Assembly (NCBI GenBank): GCA_943373175.1
Contig: CALSBM010000005.1
Coordinates: forward strand, 1-64,000
DNA from: JAIXUI01 sp943373175
GTDB taxonomy: Bacteria > Bacteroidota > Bacteroidia > UBA7662 > JAIXUI01
Reading direction: 5' to 3'
Length of the DNA: 64,000 nucleotides
A program made the translations under genes and the position numbers. Shown one piece after another: positions 16,582 to 25,340 of the stretch; position 1 is the first letter of the stretch, and each line of letters opens with the position of its first letter. Below the pieces are notes generated by a model. It did no database searches. It was not told the DNA's origin and worked only from the letters and a program-made list of their open reading frames with translations.

Positions 16582-18105
16582 ATGACCACAACTCCATCAC
16601 CAGTTTTGTTAATTATTATTGACGGCTGGGGGCTTGGCAATGGCAGCCATTCTGACGCTATAGCCCACGCCCAGACTCCATATTATCAACACCTCAAGCA
16701 GAAATACCCTATGTCGAAGCTGTTGACTTGTGGAGAAGATGTTGGCCTTCCGGAAGGCCAAATGGGCAATTCTGAGGTTGGACACTTGAATATTGGAGCA
16801 GGAAGAGTGGTTTACCAGGAATTAGCACGCATTAACCGCGCTATTCGCTTGAGTGAAATGCAAGCGAATCCTGTTTTAAAGCACGCCTTTGAACAAGCAT
16901 CTGAAAAGCAATGCGCTGTTCATTTTTTAGGGCTTGTCTCTGACGGTGGCGTGCATGCTCATCTGAATCATCTTAAAGCACTAATTGCTATGGCAGAAGG
17001 ATATTCCCTTGACCGCTGCTTTGTGCATGCCTTTACTGATGGCAGAGATTGTGACCCGAAAAGTGGCAAAGGATTCATCACAGAACTAGAGCAATATCTA
17101 ACACATAAAAAAACTGCTTTAGCAACTGTTATTGGTCGTTACTATTCCATGGATCGCGATAAACGATGGGAGCGCGTAAAGCAGGCATACGACCTTCTGG
17201 TTCATGGTACAGGTACTGAAACAGCCGACTTTGTTGCTGAAATCGAAAAGAGCTATAACGCGGGAATTACCGATGAGTTTCTACTTCCGATGAAGCGTTC
17301 CGGAATGGACGCGCGCATTCAGGATGGCGATTTAGTGCTCTTTTTTAACTTTCGAACAGATCGTGGCCGTGAGTTAACACAAGCGTTAAGTCAAACCGAC
17401 TTTCCTGACTTCAATATGAAAAAGCTTGATTTAAATTATGTAACCATGACACGGTATGACGCCAGCTTTAAGCATGTTGAAGTAGTTTTTGAAAATGATG
17501 ATTTAAGAGAAACCCTAGGGGAAGTGCTTGATAAAGCTGGAAAAAAACAAATTCGAATCGCGGAAACTGAAAAGTACCCTCATGTAACTTTTTTCTTTTC
17601 TGGTGGAAGAGAAACTCCATTTGAAGATGAAAGACGGATTATGATTCCATCTCCCAAGGTGGCAACATACGATTTGAAACCAGAAATGAGCGCAATCGAA
17701 CTCACTGAACATCTTCTTCCAGAGCTTGAGGGCAAAACTGCCGACTTTATTTGCCTCAATTTTGCCAACGCCGATATGGTCGGGCACACAGGTGTTTATA
17801 CTGCAATTGTAAAAGCTGTTGAAACAGTGGACACATGCGTTCAAAAACTATGTGAAGCTGCATTAAAACAAGGATATACGGTTTTGGTGACTGCAGATCA
17901 CGGCAATGCCGACTATGCGGAAAATCCTGATGGAAGTCCCAATACCGCCCATTCCCTTAATCCAGTACCGTTTATTGTTTGTGGCTTACCCGATGGAGCA
18001 AAGCTGAAAGATGGCCGCTTAGCCGACATTGCTCCTACGATTTTGGAAATAATGGGCATTAAAGCGCCTCAAGCTATGGACGGTCAATCGCTTCTTGTTT
18101 CGTGA
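16582..18105 (+). CDS. gpmI: Phosphoglycerate mutase, 2,3-bisphosphoglycerate-independent
   Basis: 507 residues. It interconverts 3- and 2-phosphoglycerate in glycolysis and is a manganese-dependent alkaline-phosphatase-superfamily enzyme. Metal-binding Asp14 is in IIIDGWG. The phosphorylated serine is Ser64 in MGNSEVGHLNIGAGR. Later motifs HAFTDGRDCDP, IGRYYSMDRDKRWERV, LNFANADMVGHTG and TADHGNADY supply substrate and metal ligands. Length is standard. It heads a three-gene operon with GTGA overlap to the next gene. Confidence 0.98.
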   Translation: MTTTPSPVLLIIIDGWGLGNGSHSDAIAHAQTPYYQHLKQKYPMSKLLTCGEDVGLPEGQMGNSEVGHLNIGAGRVVYQELARINRAIRLSEMQANPVLKHAFEQASEKQCAVHFLGLVSDGGVHAHLNHLKALIAMAEGYSLDRCFVHAFTDGRDCDPKSGKGFITELEQYLTHKKTALATVIGRYYSMDRDKRWERVKQAYDLLVHGTGTETADFVAEIEKSYNAGITDEFLLPMKRSGMDARIQDGDLVLFFNFRTDRGRELTQALSQTDFPDFNMKKLDLNYVTMTRYDASFKHVEVVFENDDLRETLGEVLDKAGKKQIRIAETEKYPHVTFFFSGGRETPFEDERRIMIPSPKVATYDLKPEMSAIELTEHLLPELEGKTADFICLNFANADMVGHTGVYTAIVKAVETVDTCVQKLCEAALKQGYTVLVTADHGNADYAENPDGSPNTAHSLNPVPFIVCGLPDGAKLKDGRLADIAPTILEIMGIKAPQAMDGQSLLVS

Positions 18106-18653
18106 GAAGGTGGCCGTTGATAATTTTAGGCAGTTTTTTACTGTTCGCTTGTGGCAAATCCCGGGTTACCCCAATTGCAGGCCAATATCCTTACTTTAAA
18201 CTTAACGTATGGCTTTCGCAGGAATCTAAGCGCCTCCAATTGGAAGGAAGTGCTGTTGAGCGCCATCTTCAAACGGATGGTGAGCAAGGCGTTGCCGCGA
18301 CTGACAGTCTGAACTGGGAAGATTGGTTTAAGCCTTTGGCTGAATGCGATTTGTCGAAACCTGCTTTTCATGGGTTTTACCAGGTTGATACCCTTTTGTT
18401 TGGCGACACAATGAATGTTCAATATTCTGCACTTAAACCTGATGCCTTAGTCAGGCAGTTGAGTATATCCTTCATTAGGGGAAATCCTGTCGGTATTGAT
18501 GCAACAAAAGAGGTAGAAAATCTGCTTTACTCTTCCCGTTCCGAAATCCGCTATCGGAAAGATTCGCTTTACCAGGTTAGTCACTGGCAGCGAACACGCT
18601 TCTTTGATGACCACTATTTCCGGGCGCAATACCACGTAGGAAGAAAACCATGA
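18102..18653 (+). CDS. Lipoprotein of unknown function
   Basis: 183 residues, starting at a GTG that overlaps the gpmI stop (GTGA). The N-terminus MRRWPLIILGSFLLFACGKS is a lipoprotein signal with the lipid-carrying Cys at 17. After it there is no motif I recognise; the mature region has several aromatic residues and charged strands (SLNWEDWFKPLAECDL, YRKDSLYQVSHWQR), consistent with a beta-rich periplasmic or outer-membrane-attached domain. The four-base overlap with the following aminotransferase gene implies co-translation. Its function cannot be told from sequence alone. Confidence 0.8.
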   Translation: MRRWPLIILGSFLLFACGKSRVTPIAGQYPYFKLNVWLSQESKRLQLEGSAVERHLQTDGEQGVAATDSLNWEDWFKPLAECDLSKPAFHGFYQVDTLLFGDTMNVQYSALKPDALVRQLSISFIRGNPVGIDATKEVENLLYSSRSEIRYRKDSLYQVSHWQRTRFFDDHYFRAQYHVGRKP

Positions 18654-19519
18654 GTAGGTTCTACGATTTTAACGGGCAGCTAATTCCGCAGAATCAATCG
18701 TTTGCCGGGCCTGAACATCGTGGAATTCGTTATGGTGATGGTTTGTTTGAAACCATGCTGCTCATGGAAGGCGTAATTCCATTGCTCAATATGCATATCC
18801 AAAGGCTCGAAGAAAGCGCCCAAATATTGGGATATGACCTCAACTCTAACTTAGTCCCTGAGTTGATGCCCAGAGTACAAAAACTGGTAAATGCCCAGCA
18901 AAGCACGGATTGCGGAAGGCTACGTCTTAGTTTATTCAGAACAGGTGGCGGCACTTATTTTCCTGAGAATGCAACAGTTGACAGTGTCCTTGAATTTATA
19001 CCCGTAGCTTCCAACCAACTGCTTCAGATGGCTCCTCATCTCATGGTTGACGTTTATCCGCATCATAGAAAGCCAATTCAAACCTTAGGTGCGCTTAAAA
19101 CTGCTAATGCTCTGTTGTACGTGCTCGCCGGTGCATGGTCGAAGCAACAACAACTCTCAGATGCAGTGATTCTAAACGAGTTTGGCAGAATGTGCGAAAC
19201 AGTAAATAGCAACCTCTTCCTCATAAAGGATGGAGAGATTCTTACTCCGCCGTTAAGTGAAGGTTGTTTATCTGGAGTGATGAGAGCTTACTTGATTGGC
19301 TTATTTCAATCGCTTAACCTAACAGTTAAGGAAGTTCCATTGGAAGTGGAGCAGCTTGAAACCGCAGATGAAGTGTTCTTGACCAATGCGTATTGGGGGA
19401 TACAACCTCTGATGGGCTACAAAAGGGTGAGATACTTTAAAAGAAGTGGCAGCTCGCTGATGGAAGCGCTAAGGAAGCAGTTAAAAAAGGTAGTACTTAA
19501 GGAAAAAGAAGGGATATAA
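18650..19519 (+). CDS. Class IV aminotransferase (branched-chain / PabC-like)
   Basis: 289 residues, a PLP enzyme of fold type IV. The start GIRYGDGLFETMLLMEG is the typical entrance, RLRLSLFRTGGG supplies phosphate and substrate contacts, and the PLP-binding Lys is about residue 150 in GALKTANALLYV. VNSNLFLIKDGEILTPPLSEGCLSGVMR (quoted in two parts: NSNLFLIKDG, LSEGCLSGVMR) closes the cofactor site. Aminodeoxychorismate lyase (PabC) and branched-chain or D-amino-acid aminotransferases cannot be separated safely here. It is the last gene of the gpmI operon, ending 17 bases from the convergent pyrE. Confidence 0.9.
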   Translation: MSRFYDFNGQLIPQNQSFAGPEHRGIRYGDGLFETMLLMEGVIPLLNMHIQRLEESAQILGYDLNSNLVPELMPRVQKLVNAQQSTDCGRLRLSLFRTGGGTYFPENATVDSVLEFIPVASNQLLQMAPHLMVDVYPHHRKPIQTLGALKTANALLYVLAGAWSKQQQLSDAVILNEFGRMCETVNSNLFLIKDGEILTPPLSEGCLSGVMRAYLIGLFQSLNLTVKEVPLEVEQLETADEVFLTNAYWGIQPLMGYKRVRYFKRSGSSLMEALRKQLKKVVLKEKEGI

Positions 19520-19523
19520 AATC

Positions 19524-19538
19524 AATGCAGGTTGCATT
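19524..19538. terminator. Small hairpin between convergent genes
   Basis: AATGCA (19524-19529) and TGCATT (19533-19538) flank GGT, overlapping the pyrE stop codon. Six perfect pairs without a clear T-run; it may act weakly in both directions. Confidence 0.3.
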
Positions 19539-20181
19539 ACTCTTGCATCCAACTATCCGGATTCGTTCTCCAAGATTCTAAAAGTGGAATATCTTGACTT
19601 TCTAAATAGCCACCTTCAACGGCTATTTGCAGTAAAGTCGGATAATCACATAAGTACACTAAAGGGACTTTGTGCTTTTCAAAAGCCTCATTAGACTGTT
19701 GAAAGCCGTAAGTAAAAACACTCGCAACGCCTTTTACATTAAAGCCGGCATCCTGAAGCGCCAGAACCGCTTTAAGGCTGGAACCTCCTGTAGAGATGAG
19801 GTCTTCGATAACCACTACATCTGCATCTGGCCTAATTATCCCTTCAACCTGATTTTTCATTCCATGGTCTTTTGCAGCGGGTCGGACATAAACGAACGGT
19901 AAGCCGAGTTGCTCTGCTACAAGCACACCCTGAGGAATTCCCGCAGTTGCCACACCAGCAATGATTTCCGGTTTACCGAAAACATCAAGTATGGCCGAAG
20001 CAAGCGATTGGCGAATGAACGTCCTATATTTAGGGAAGGAAAGGGTAAGGCGATTATCGCAGTAAATGGGAGATTTCCAACCACTAGCCCACTGAAAGGG
20101 TTGTTGAGGATTTAACCTTACTGCTTTTAATTCCAGAAGCAGTTTAGCAACTTGTTCCGCAATCTCACTAGTATAAAGCAC
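19537..20181 (-). CDS. pyrE: Orotate phosphoribosyltransferase
   Basis: 214 residues from a GTG at 20181. It converts orotate and PRPP to OMP in pyrimidine synthesis. Signatures are WASGWKSPIYCDNR (substrate site), AGVATAGIPQG, and the PRPP-binding loop VVVIEDLISTGGSS. The GTG start is preferred because family members begin two residues before YTSEIAEQ (compare MIYNES-type starts). A further upstream start would run into the divergent NUDIX gene. A full TAnnTTTG box ends three bases before the GTG, so the mRNA may be almost leaderless. The start abuts the NUDIX ATG directly. Confidence 0.95.
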   Translation of the reverse strand: MLYTSEIAEQVAKLLLELKAVRLNPQQPFQWASGWKSPIYCDNRLTLSFPKYRTFIRQSLASAILDVFGKPEIIAGVATAGIPQGVLVAEQLGLPFVYVRPAAKDHGMKNQVEGIIRPDADVVVIEDLISTGGSSLKAVLALQDAGFNVKGVASVFTYGFQQSNEAFEKHKVPLVYLCDYPTLLQIAVEGGYLESQDIPLLESWRTNPDSWMQE

Positions 20182-20778
20182 ATGCAAATGTACCCCATTT
20201 TTGTTCAAGACAGCCGCATTTCGTTTAGCCAAACACCTACAAGCGACCCAGACATTACCCTTTCAACAGAAGAATGGTCGTTCGAAGAAATTTGGGAAAG
20301 CCTGAATAACAGCGCTATACATCTTCATATCCTGTGCAATGACCCTATTGGAGAATTTTGGAAGTTCGCTCAAAATTTCATCCCAATACAAGCAGCAGGA
20401 GGCCTGGTTTACCTTGAAAATGGCCATTTGCTTATGATAAAGCGCAAGGGGTTTTGGGATTTGCCTAAAGGAAAAATTGACCCAATGGAAACGCCCGTTG
20501 AGACTGCTGTTAGAGAAGTTTCGGAAGAATGTGGAATTCTGACTTCCAGATTGATTCTTGAACAATACCATCGCAGTAGCTTTCATGCGTATATGTGGAA
20601 AGGGAAACCAACCTTAAAACAAAGCTTCTGGTACACAATGCGATGTGAAGAACCCTATTCTCTGACAGCTCAAATAGAGGAAGATATTACCGACATTCTT
20701 TGGGCAGACATCCCAACACAAAAGCGATTGATGAAAGATGCTTGGCCTGCGATACGCTGGGTACTTCAGTCAGTTTAA
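20182..20778 (+). CDS. NUDIX hydrolase
   Basis: 198 residues from the ATG at 20182 (a second ATG two codons later, 20188, is equally possible). The Nudix box is complete: G-x5-E-x7-REVSEECG at about residues 104-126, preceded by the FWDLPKGKI strand. The family hydrolyses nucleoside diphosphates linked to another group, binding magnesium through the REVSEE glutamates. The first 70 residues form an extra N-terminal domain without recognised motifs. It is divergent from pyrE with no spacer at all. Substrate unknown. Confidence 0.9.
   Translation: MQMYPIFVQDSRISFSQTPTSDPDITLSTEEWSFEEIWESLNNSAIHLHILCNDPIGEFWKFAQNFIPIQAAGGLVYLENGHLLMIKRKGFWDLPKGKIDPMETPVETAVREVSEECGILTSRLILEQYHRSSFHAYMWKGKPTLKQSFWYTMRCEEPYSLTAQIEEDITDILWADIPTQKRLMKDAWPAIRWVLQSV
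20185..20192 (-). promoter_or_regulatory. Candidate -7 box of pyrE
   Basis: The minus strand reads TACATTTG, a perfect match to TAnnTTTG, ending three bases before the GTG of pyrE. A -33 TTG at standard spacing is not clear. If used, transcription would begin at or within a few bases of the start codon. It lies inside the first codons of the divergent NUDIX gene. Confidence 0.45.
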
Positions 20779-20806
20779 GGTTGAGGCGGAAATGTTATCT
20801 TCCGAA

Positions 20807-23800
20807 ATGAAAAAGGCATTTGCTTTTATCCTTCTGTTTAGTGGGATTATTTCTGTTTCTGCACAGGACAAATCATCGAAAAGCTGGGACGTAAACAACC
20901 CTCCTGGCGATTCTCAAACACTTAAATTTACTACGCGAACCGGCACTTGGCTGAATCTTGATGTTAGCCCGGATGGGAAGACCATCGTGTTTGATTTGCT
21001 AGGCGATTTATATCAAATGCCACTAACTGGTGGTAAAGCACAAATTATTTCTGGAGGAATGGCGTGGGAGAGCCAGCCACGCTATAGCCCGGATGGGAAA
21101 AAAATCTTGTTTACTTCTGATCGTGGAGGTGGAGATAACTTATGGGTTATGCCTGCTCAAGGAGGAAAGGCGGCTCAGATAACCAAAGAAGATTTTCGCT
21201 TACTAAATAATGGTGTTTTTACAGCAGACGGACAGTATCTTATTGCTCGTAAACACTTTACAAGTACAAGGTCGCTGGGTGCCGGAGAACTTTGGATGTA
21301 CCATATTAGCGGAGGAACTGGCATTCAACTGACAAAAAGAAAAAATGATCAGCAAGACCTGAATGAGCCTTGTGTAAGTCCAGACGGAGAGTTTGTTTAT
21401 TATTCAGAAGACGTTTACCCAGGTGGATATTTTCAGTACAACAAAGACCCGAACAGCCAGATTTACGTTATTAAACGGCTGAATCTTCGTAATGGAGAAA
21501 CGGAAACGGTTACTGGCGGACCAGGTGGTGCCTGCAGACCGCAAATTTCGCGAGATGGCAAAACGTTGGCTTTTATTAGAAGAGTTAGAGAACGAACGGT
21601 GCTTTTTCTCCATGATCTCGAAAGTGGTAAAGAAAGACCTCTCTTTTCAAAACTAAGTAAAGACCAACAGGAAGCGTGGGCCATTTTTGGCACATACCCG
21701 GGTTTTTCGTGGCACCCTGATGGGAAAACAATAGTAATCTGGGGAGAAGGCAAGTTTTGGCGAGTAGATACAACAAGTGGACGTTATTTTGAAATCCCTT
21801 TTGAAGCCGAGGTTGAGCAAAAGATTATGGAAGCAGTTAGGTTTCGCCAGGAAATAAGCGCTCCACAGTTTCAAGCAAAAGCAATCCGAATGGCCGTTAC
21901 TTCACCGGATGAACGCTATTTAGTCTTCAACGCAGCCGGACATTTATACAAAAAAGCACTTCCGAATGGCAAACCTGAGCGACTCTGTGAAGGCGAGACC
22001 TTCACTTTCGAAGCAAATTTCTCTTCCGATAGTAAGCAATTGTGCTTCGTAAGCTGGGATGACGAATCTCGTGGAGCAATCTGGACCATGGCATTCCCTT
22101 CAGGTACACCAAAGAAACTAAGTTTACCCCCTGGCAATTACCGAACTCCTTCTTTCTCACCCGATGGTCAAACATTGATTTATGAAAAGGAAGGAGGCAA
22201 CGACCACATGGGTTATGAATACAGTAAAGAAACGGGCATTTACTTAGTTTCTATACAGGGAGGTAAGCCTAAAAGAATATCAAAGCAAGGCAGTGTGCCT
22301 CAGTTTATGGCAGGTGGTAACCGAGTATTTTTCAGGGTGGATGGAAGCGAAAAGCAATACAAAAGCATCCGAATAGACGGCGGCGATGAACGAATACATT
22401 TCACTTCTAAATATGCTCCCGAGGTTAAACTTAGCCCTGATAATCAATGGATAGCCTTTAGTGACTTACACAAAGCGTGGCTTGCACCGTTTCCATTGTT
22501 GGGAAAAACCATCGACCTAAGTGCTCAAAGTACCGCATATCCGGTATCTCTGTTAGCACGGGATGCTGGATATAGTCTGCATTGGTCTGCAGATTCGAAA
22601 ACTGTATTCTGGACTTTAGGCAATGAGTATTTCAGAAACCCAATAAATCGCAGATTTAAGTTTCTGTCTGGCTCTCCGGATAGTATTCCTGCTCCAGATA
22701 CTACAGGTCTCGCTATTGGATTAATCCTGGAGGAGGATTATCCTCGTGGCTTACTCGCTTTCAAAGGAGCTACACTTTTAACTATGGAAGCAGACTCTAT
22801 CATAAAAGATGGAATTATTATTATCGAAAACAACCGCATTAAGGCAATAGGTTCTTCCGATAATATGACTATCCCTGCTGAAGCAAAAGTCATTGATGTT
22901 TCCGGAAAATACATCATGCCCGGAATAGTGGATGTACATGCCCACCTTGGCACTTTCAGAGCTGGCTTAAGTCCGCAAAAACAATGGAGTTACTACGCCA
23001 ACCTAGCATTTGGGGTTACTACAACTCATGATCCTTCTTCCAATTCCGAAATGGTTTTTTCTCAAGCAGAAGCAGTACGATCAGGAACCATGGTAGGGCC
23101 GCGTATTTTCTCAACCGGAACAATCCTTTATGGTGCTGAGGGAGACTTCAAGGCTCCGATTAATTCTTTGGAAGACGCAATGTCTGCTTTAAGAAGAACG
23201 AAAGCCTGGGGGGCATTTTCGGTAAAAAGCTATAATCAACCAAGAAGAGAGCAGCGTCAGCAAGTTATCGAAGCTGCACGCCGGTTGAAAATGAACGTAG
23301 TTCCGGAAGGCGGGTCCTTCTTCTTCCATAACATGAGTATGATTCTCGACGGACATTCTGGAATTGAACACAACATCCCTGTTACTCCATTAGAAGAAGA
23401 CGTGATTAAACTTTGGTCTGCAAGCAAAACCGGCTATACTCCAACACTCATTGTTTCTTATGGAGCACTTAATGGAGAAAACTACTGGTTTCAGAAGACC
23501 AACGTATGGGAGAATAACCGGCTGAACCGTTTTACCCCAAGAGAGATTCTGGACAGTCGTTCACGCCATCGAACAATGGCTCCAGAAGGAGAGTATGAAA
23601 AAGGATTTAAGCAAATTTCACGTGATTGTGCGCGGCTTCAACAATCAGGTGTGAAAGTGAACCTTGGCGCTCATGGTCAATTGCAAGGATTGGGTGCTCA
23701 CTGGGAGCTTTGGATGTTAGCTATGGGTGGCCTTAATCCCTATCATGCACTCAAAACAGCAACTTTGAACGGAGCACATTACATCGGAATGGATGATGAA

Positions 23801-24061
23801 ATAGGCTCCCTTAAAGCAGGCAAATTAGCGGACTTAATCGTTCTGGATAAAAATCCGCTCGATACCATTATCAATACCGAAAGTGTACGATACACTATGG
23901 TAAACGGAAGACTTTATGAAGCAGGGACACTTCAAGAAATCGGATTGAGAACCCGAAAGAAGAGTCCATTTTACTGGGAGCAGCCTGGTTATTTGCCCGC
24001 ATTTCCATGGCACGTAGAATCACACAGTTTCCATCAGTCTTCATGTTCCTGTCGGCATTAA
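20807..24061 (+). CDS. Exported TolB-like propeller fused to amidohydrolase
   Basis: 1084 residues from the ATG at 20807, which opens a signal peptide ending SVSAQ. The first 640 or so residues carry at least six PD40/WD40-like repeats as found in TolB (SPDGKTIVF, SPDGKKILFTSDRGG, SPDGEFVYYSE, SPDGQTLIYEKEGG). The rest is a metal-dependent amidohydrolase: GIVDVHAHLGTF holds the HxH metal motif, SKTGYTPTLIV, NLGAHGQLQG, and SLKAGKLADLIVLD is the typical closing strand. Such proteins probably hydrolyse amide bonds of peptides or related compounds in the periplasm. The catalytic metal site is incomplete to judge by eye, but His residues at all the usual stations are visible. Monocistronic. Confidence 0.92.
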   Translation: MKKAFAFILLFSGIISVSAQDKSSKSWDVNNPPGDSQTLKFTTRTGTWLNLDVSPDGKTIVFDLLGDLYQMPLTGGKAQIISGGMAWESQPRYSPDGKKILFTSDRGGGDNLWVMPAQGGKAAQITKEDFRLLNNGVFTADGQYLIARKHFTSTRSLGAGELWMYHISGGTGIQLTKRKNDQQDLNEPCVSPDGEFVYYSEDVYPGGYFQYNKDPNSQIYVIKRLNLRNGETETVTGGPGGACRPQISRDGKTLAFIRRVRERTVLFLHDLESGKERPLFSKLSKDQQEAWAIFGTYPGFSWHPDGKTIVIWGEGKFWRVDTTSGRYFEIPFEAEVEQKIMEAVRFRQEISAPQFQAKAIRMAVTSPDERYLVFNAAGHLYKKALPNGKPERLCEGETFTFEANFSSDSKQLCFVSWDDESRGAIWTMAFPSGTPKKLSLPPGNYRTPSFSPDGQTLIYEKEGGNDHMGYEYSKETGIYLVSIQGGKPKRISKQGSVPQFMAGGNRVFFRVDGSEKQYKSIRIDGGDERIHFTSKYAPEVKLSPDNQWIAFSDLHKAWLAPFPLLGKTIDLSAQSTAYPVSLLARDAGYSLHWSADSKTVFWTLGNEYFRNPINRRFKFLSGSPDSIPAPDTTGLAIGLILEEDYPRGLLAFKGATLLTMEADSIIKDGIIIIENNRIKAIGSSDNMTIPAEAKVIDVSGKYIMPGIVDVHAHLGTFRAGLSPQKQWSYYANLAFGVTTTHDPSSNSEMVFSQAEAVRSGTMVGPRIFSTGTILYGAEGDFKAPINSLEDAMSALRRTKAWGAFSVKSYNQPRREQRQQVIEAARRLKMNVVPEGGSFFFHNMSMILDGHSGIEHNIPVTPLEEDVIKLWSASKTGYTPTLIVSYGALNGENYWFQKTNVWENNRLNRFTPREILDSRSRHRTMAPEGEYEKGFKQISRDCARLQQSGVKVNLGAHGQLQGLGAHWELWMLAMGGLNPYHALKTATLNGAHYIGMDDEIGSLKAGKLADLIVLDKNPLDTIINTESVRYTMVNGRLYEAGTLQEIGLRTRKKSPFYWEQPGYLPAFPWHVESHSFHQSSCSCRH

Positions 24062-24085
24062 TGGTTGAATTCTAAAGAATCTACT

Positions 24086-24124
24086 ATCCCTTCATGAATT
24101 TGTAGAACTTATTCATGAAGGGAT
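24086..24124. terminator. Bidirectional hairpin between convergent genes
   Basis: Two 14-base arms, ATCCCTTCATGAAT (24086-24099) and ATTCATGAAGGGAT (24111-24124), are perfectly complementary with an 11-base loop. It lies between the stop of the amidohydrolase gene and the end of the convergent 202-codon gene. There is no strong T-run on either side, but position and stem strength fit a shared terminator. Confidence 0.6.
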
Positions 24125-24136
24125 CTCTAATTTCCT

Positions 24137-24745
24137 TTATGCTTCACCTTTTGAACGGAAAAACAAGCCTACAGAAGGAACTACCTGTGGCCGAGAATTC
24201 AGCTCATGGTTCGGAAAACTAAGCATGGGCGAAGTCCATTGGAAGCCTAAATTCAATTTTGTAAGTCTGGCTTCTACTTTCATTTCATACGTCTTCAGAA
24301 AATGGACTGACAGTGCTTGTTGCTCTTCAGTTTCAACTGATTCTGTTACTTTAAGGAACGATTCAGCAGACTCAGCCCAATGATAGGCTAACTCATCTAA
24401 ACGATGCATTGCAGCGATAAACTGCTCTTTGTTGGTGCTTCCGGATTTCTGCAATGAAATGGTTTTATCTGGACTAAGCATTACATGAACATGCAGCTTA
24501 GTAGTGATAAACTGAAATTGCATCATGAGTAAGTCGGGCATCATTGGAAAGGGACAAAGCGACATCCATTCTTCTACTAAAGCGCTTCCAATATCCTTAA
24601 GCAATTGTTGACCTGAGGGAGTCTCCAGATACGAAGGCGATGTTGGCGCTTGTAGATACGTCATTAATCGGATAACAGGAATTGGCATTGACAATTGATC
24701 TTGATCAAGCGAAACCTGAATGGGGCATAAGGCGTTTGTTTTCAT
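24137..24745 (-). CDS. Hypothetical protein, 202 residues
   Basis: I do not recognise this protein. It has no signal peptide or membrane segment. The sequence is rich in Met and Pro in the first half (SMPIPVIRLMTYLQAP, CPFPMMPDLLMMQFQFI), then an amphipathic helical stretch (FIAAMHRLDELAYHWAES), and ends with KLNLGFQWTSPMLSFP. It could be a ligand-binding or structural cytoplasmic protein. Codon use matches its neighbours. It is isolated: 250 bases of non-coding sequence lie upstream and the convergent hairpin downstream. Confidence 0.6.
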   Translation of the reverse strand: MKTNALCPIQVSLDQDQLSMPIPVIRLMTYLQAPTSPSYLETPSGQQLLKDIGSALVEEWMSLCPFPMMPDLLMMQFQFITTKLHVHVMLSPDKTISLQKSGSTNKEQFIAAMHRLDELAYHWAESAESFLKVTESVETEEQQALSVHFLKTYEMKVEARLTKLNLGFQWTSPMLSFPNHELNSRPQVVPSVGLFFRSKGEA

Positions 24746-24998
24746 GTTTTAATAGGTTAGTGATTCGAAATTATCCTAATGCAAACGGCTTTACTAAACT
24801 TGTAAAAGGGTTTTAAGGCAAGAATTACCCTTGAATCAACCCTTTCACTATGCATAATTCCTTCTTGAAAAAAATCGTTAAATCTTCATTTTCGTTATTT
24901 TCACTTAAACCAACCCGGAATTTTCAAACATCCTAAAACAAACCTTTCCGTTTTCCGATATTGACCCGAGCAACCTTTCAACCCAAACTTGATTTGCT
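24746..24998. other. Divergent intergenic region without visible genes
   Basis: About 250 AT-rich bases lie between two divergent genes. On the minus strand TAATTTCG (one mismatch to TAnnTTTG) lies close to the 202-codon gene. No perfect box, palindrome or RNA gene was recognised for the plus-strand ATL gene. Confidence 0.4.
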
Positions 24999-25340
24999 AT
25001 GACTCAAACCGACTTTTTCGAACAGGTTTACGCCGTAGTGCGGCAAATACCTGCCGGAAGGGCTACCTCTTATGGTGCTATCGCCCGTTTTCTTGGTAGT
25101 AGCCAATCATCGAGAATGGTGGGATGGGCAATGAACGCAGCTCACCAAGTTCTCCCGCCGGTTCCTGCCCATAGGGTTGTTAATCGCAATGGAATGTTGA
25201 GCGGAAAAATGCACTTCGCTACTCCAACATTTATGGAGGAGCTGTTAGTTGCTGAAGGCGTTTTAGTTGAGAATGATAGCATTCTAAACTGGAAAGCCGT
25301 CTATTGGGACCCTGAAACCCTAATCTTGGAAACATCATGA
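24999..25340 (+). CDS. Alkyltransferase-like protein (ATL)
   Basis: 113 residues, the size of a single MGMT DNA-binding domain. MGMT repair enzymes carry the alkyl-acceptor Cys in PCHRV; here the motif is PAHRV (residues 56-60), so the acceptor is Ala57 and the protein cannot demethylate. The DNA-binding elements remain: Tyr25 (ATSYGAIA) and the Arg finger Arg39 (SSRMVGWAM). ATL proteins bind O6-alkylguanine and hand it to nucleotide excision repair; for a Thermus ATL, binding to UvrA has been reported. It overlaps the AlbA_2 gene downstream by ATGA. The two UvrA copies elsewhere in the window would be natural partners. Confidence 0.9.
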   Translation: MTQTDFFEQVYAVVRQIPAGRATSYGAIARFLGSSQSSRMVGWAMNAAHQVLPPVPAHRVVNRNGMLSGKMHFATPTFMEELLVAEGVLVENDSILNWKAVYWDPETLILETS

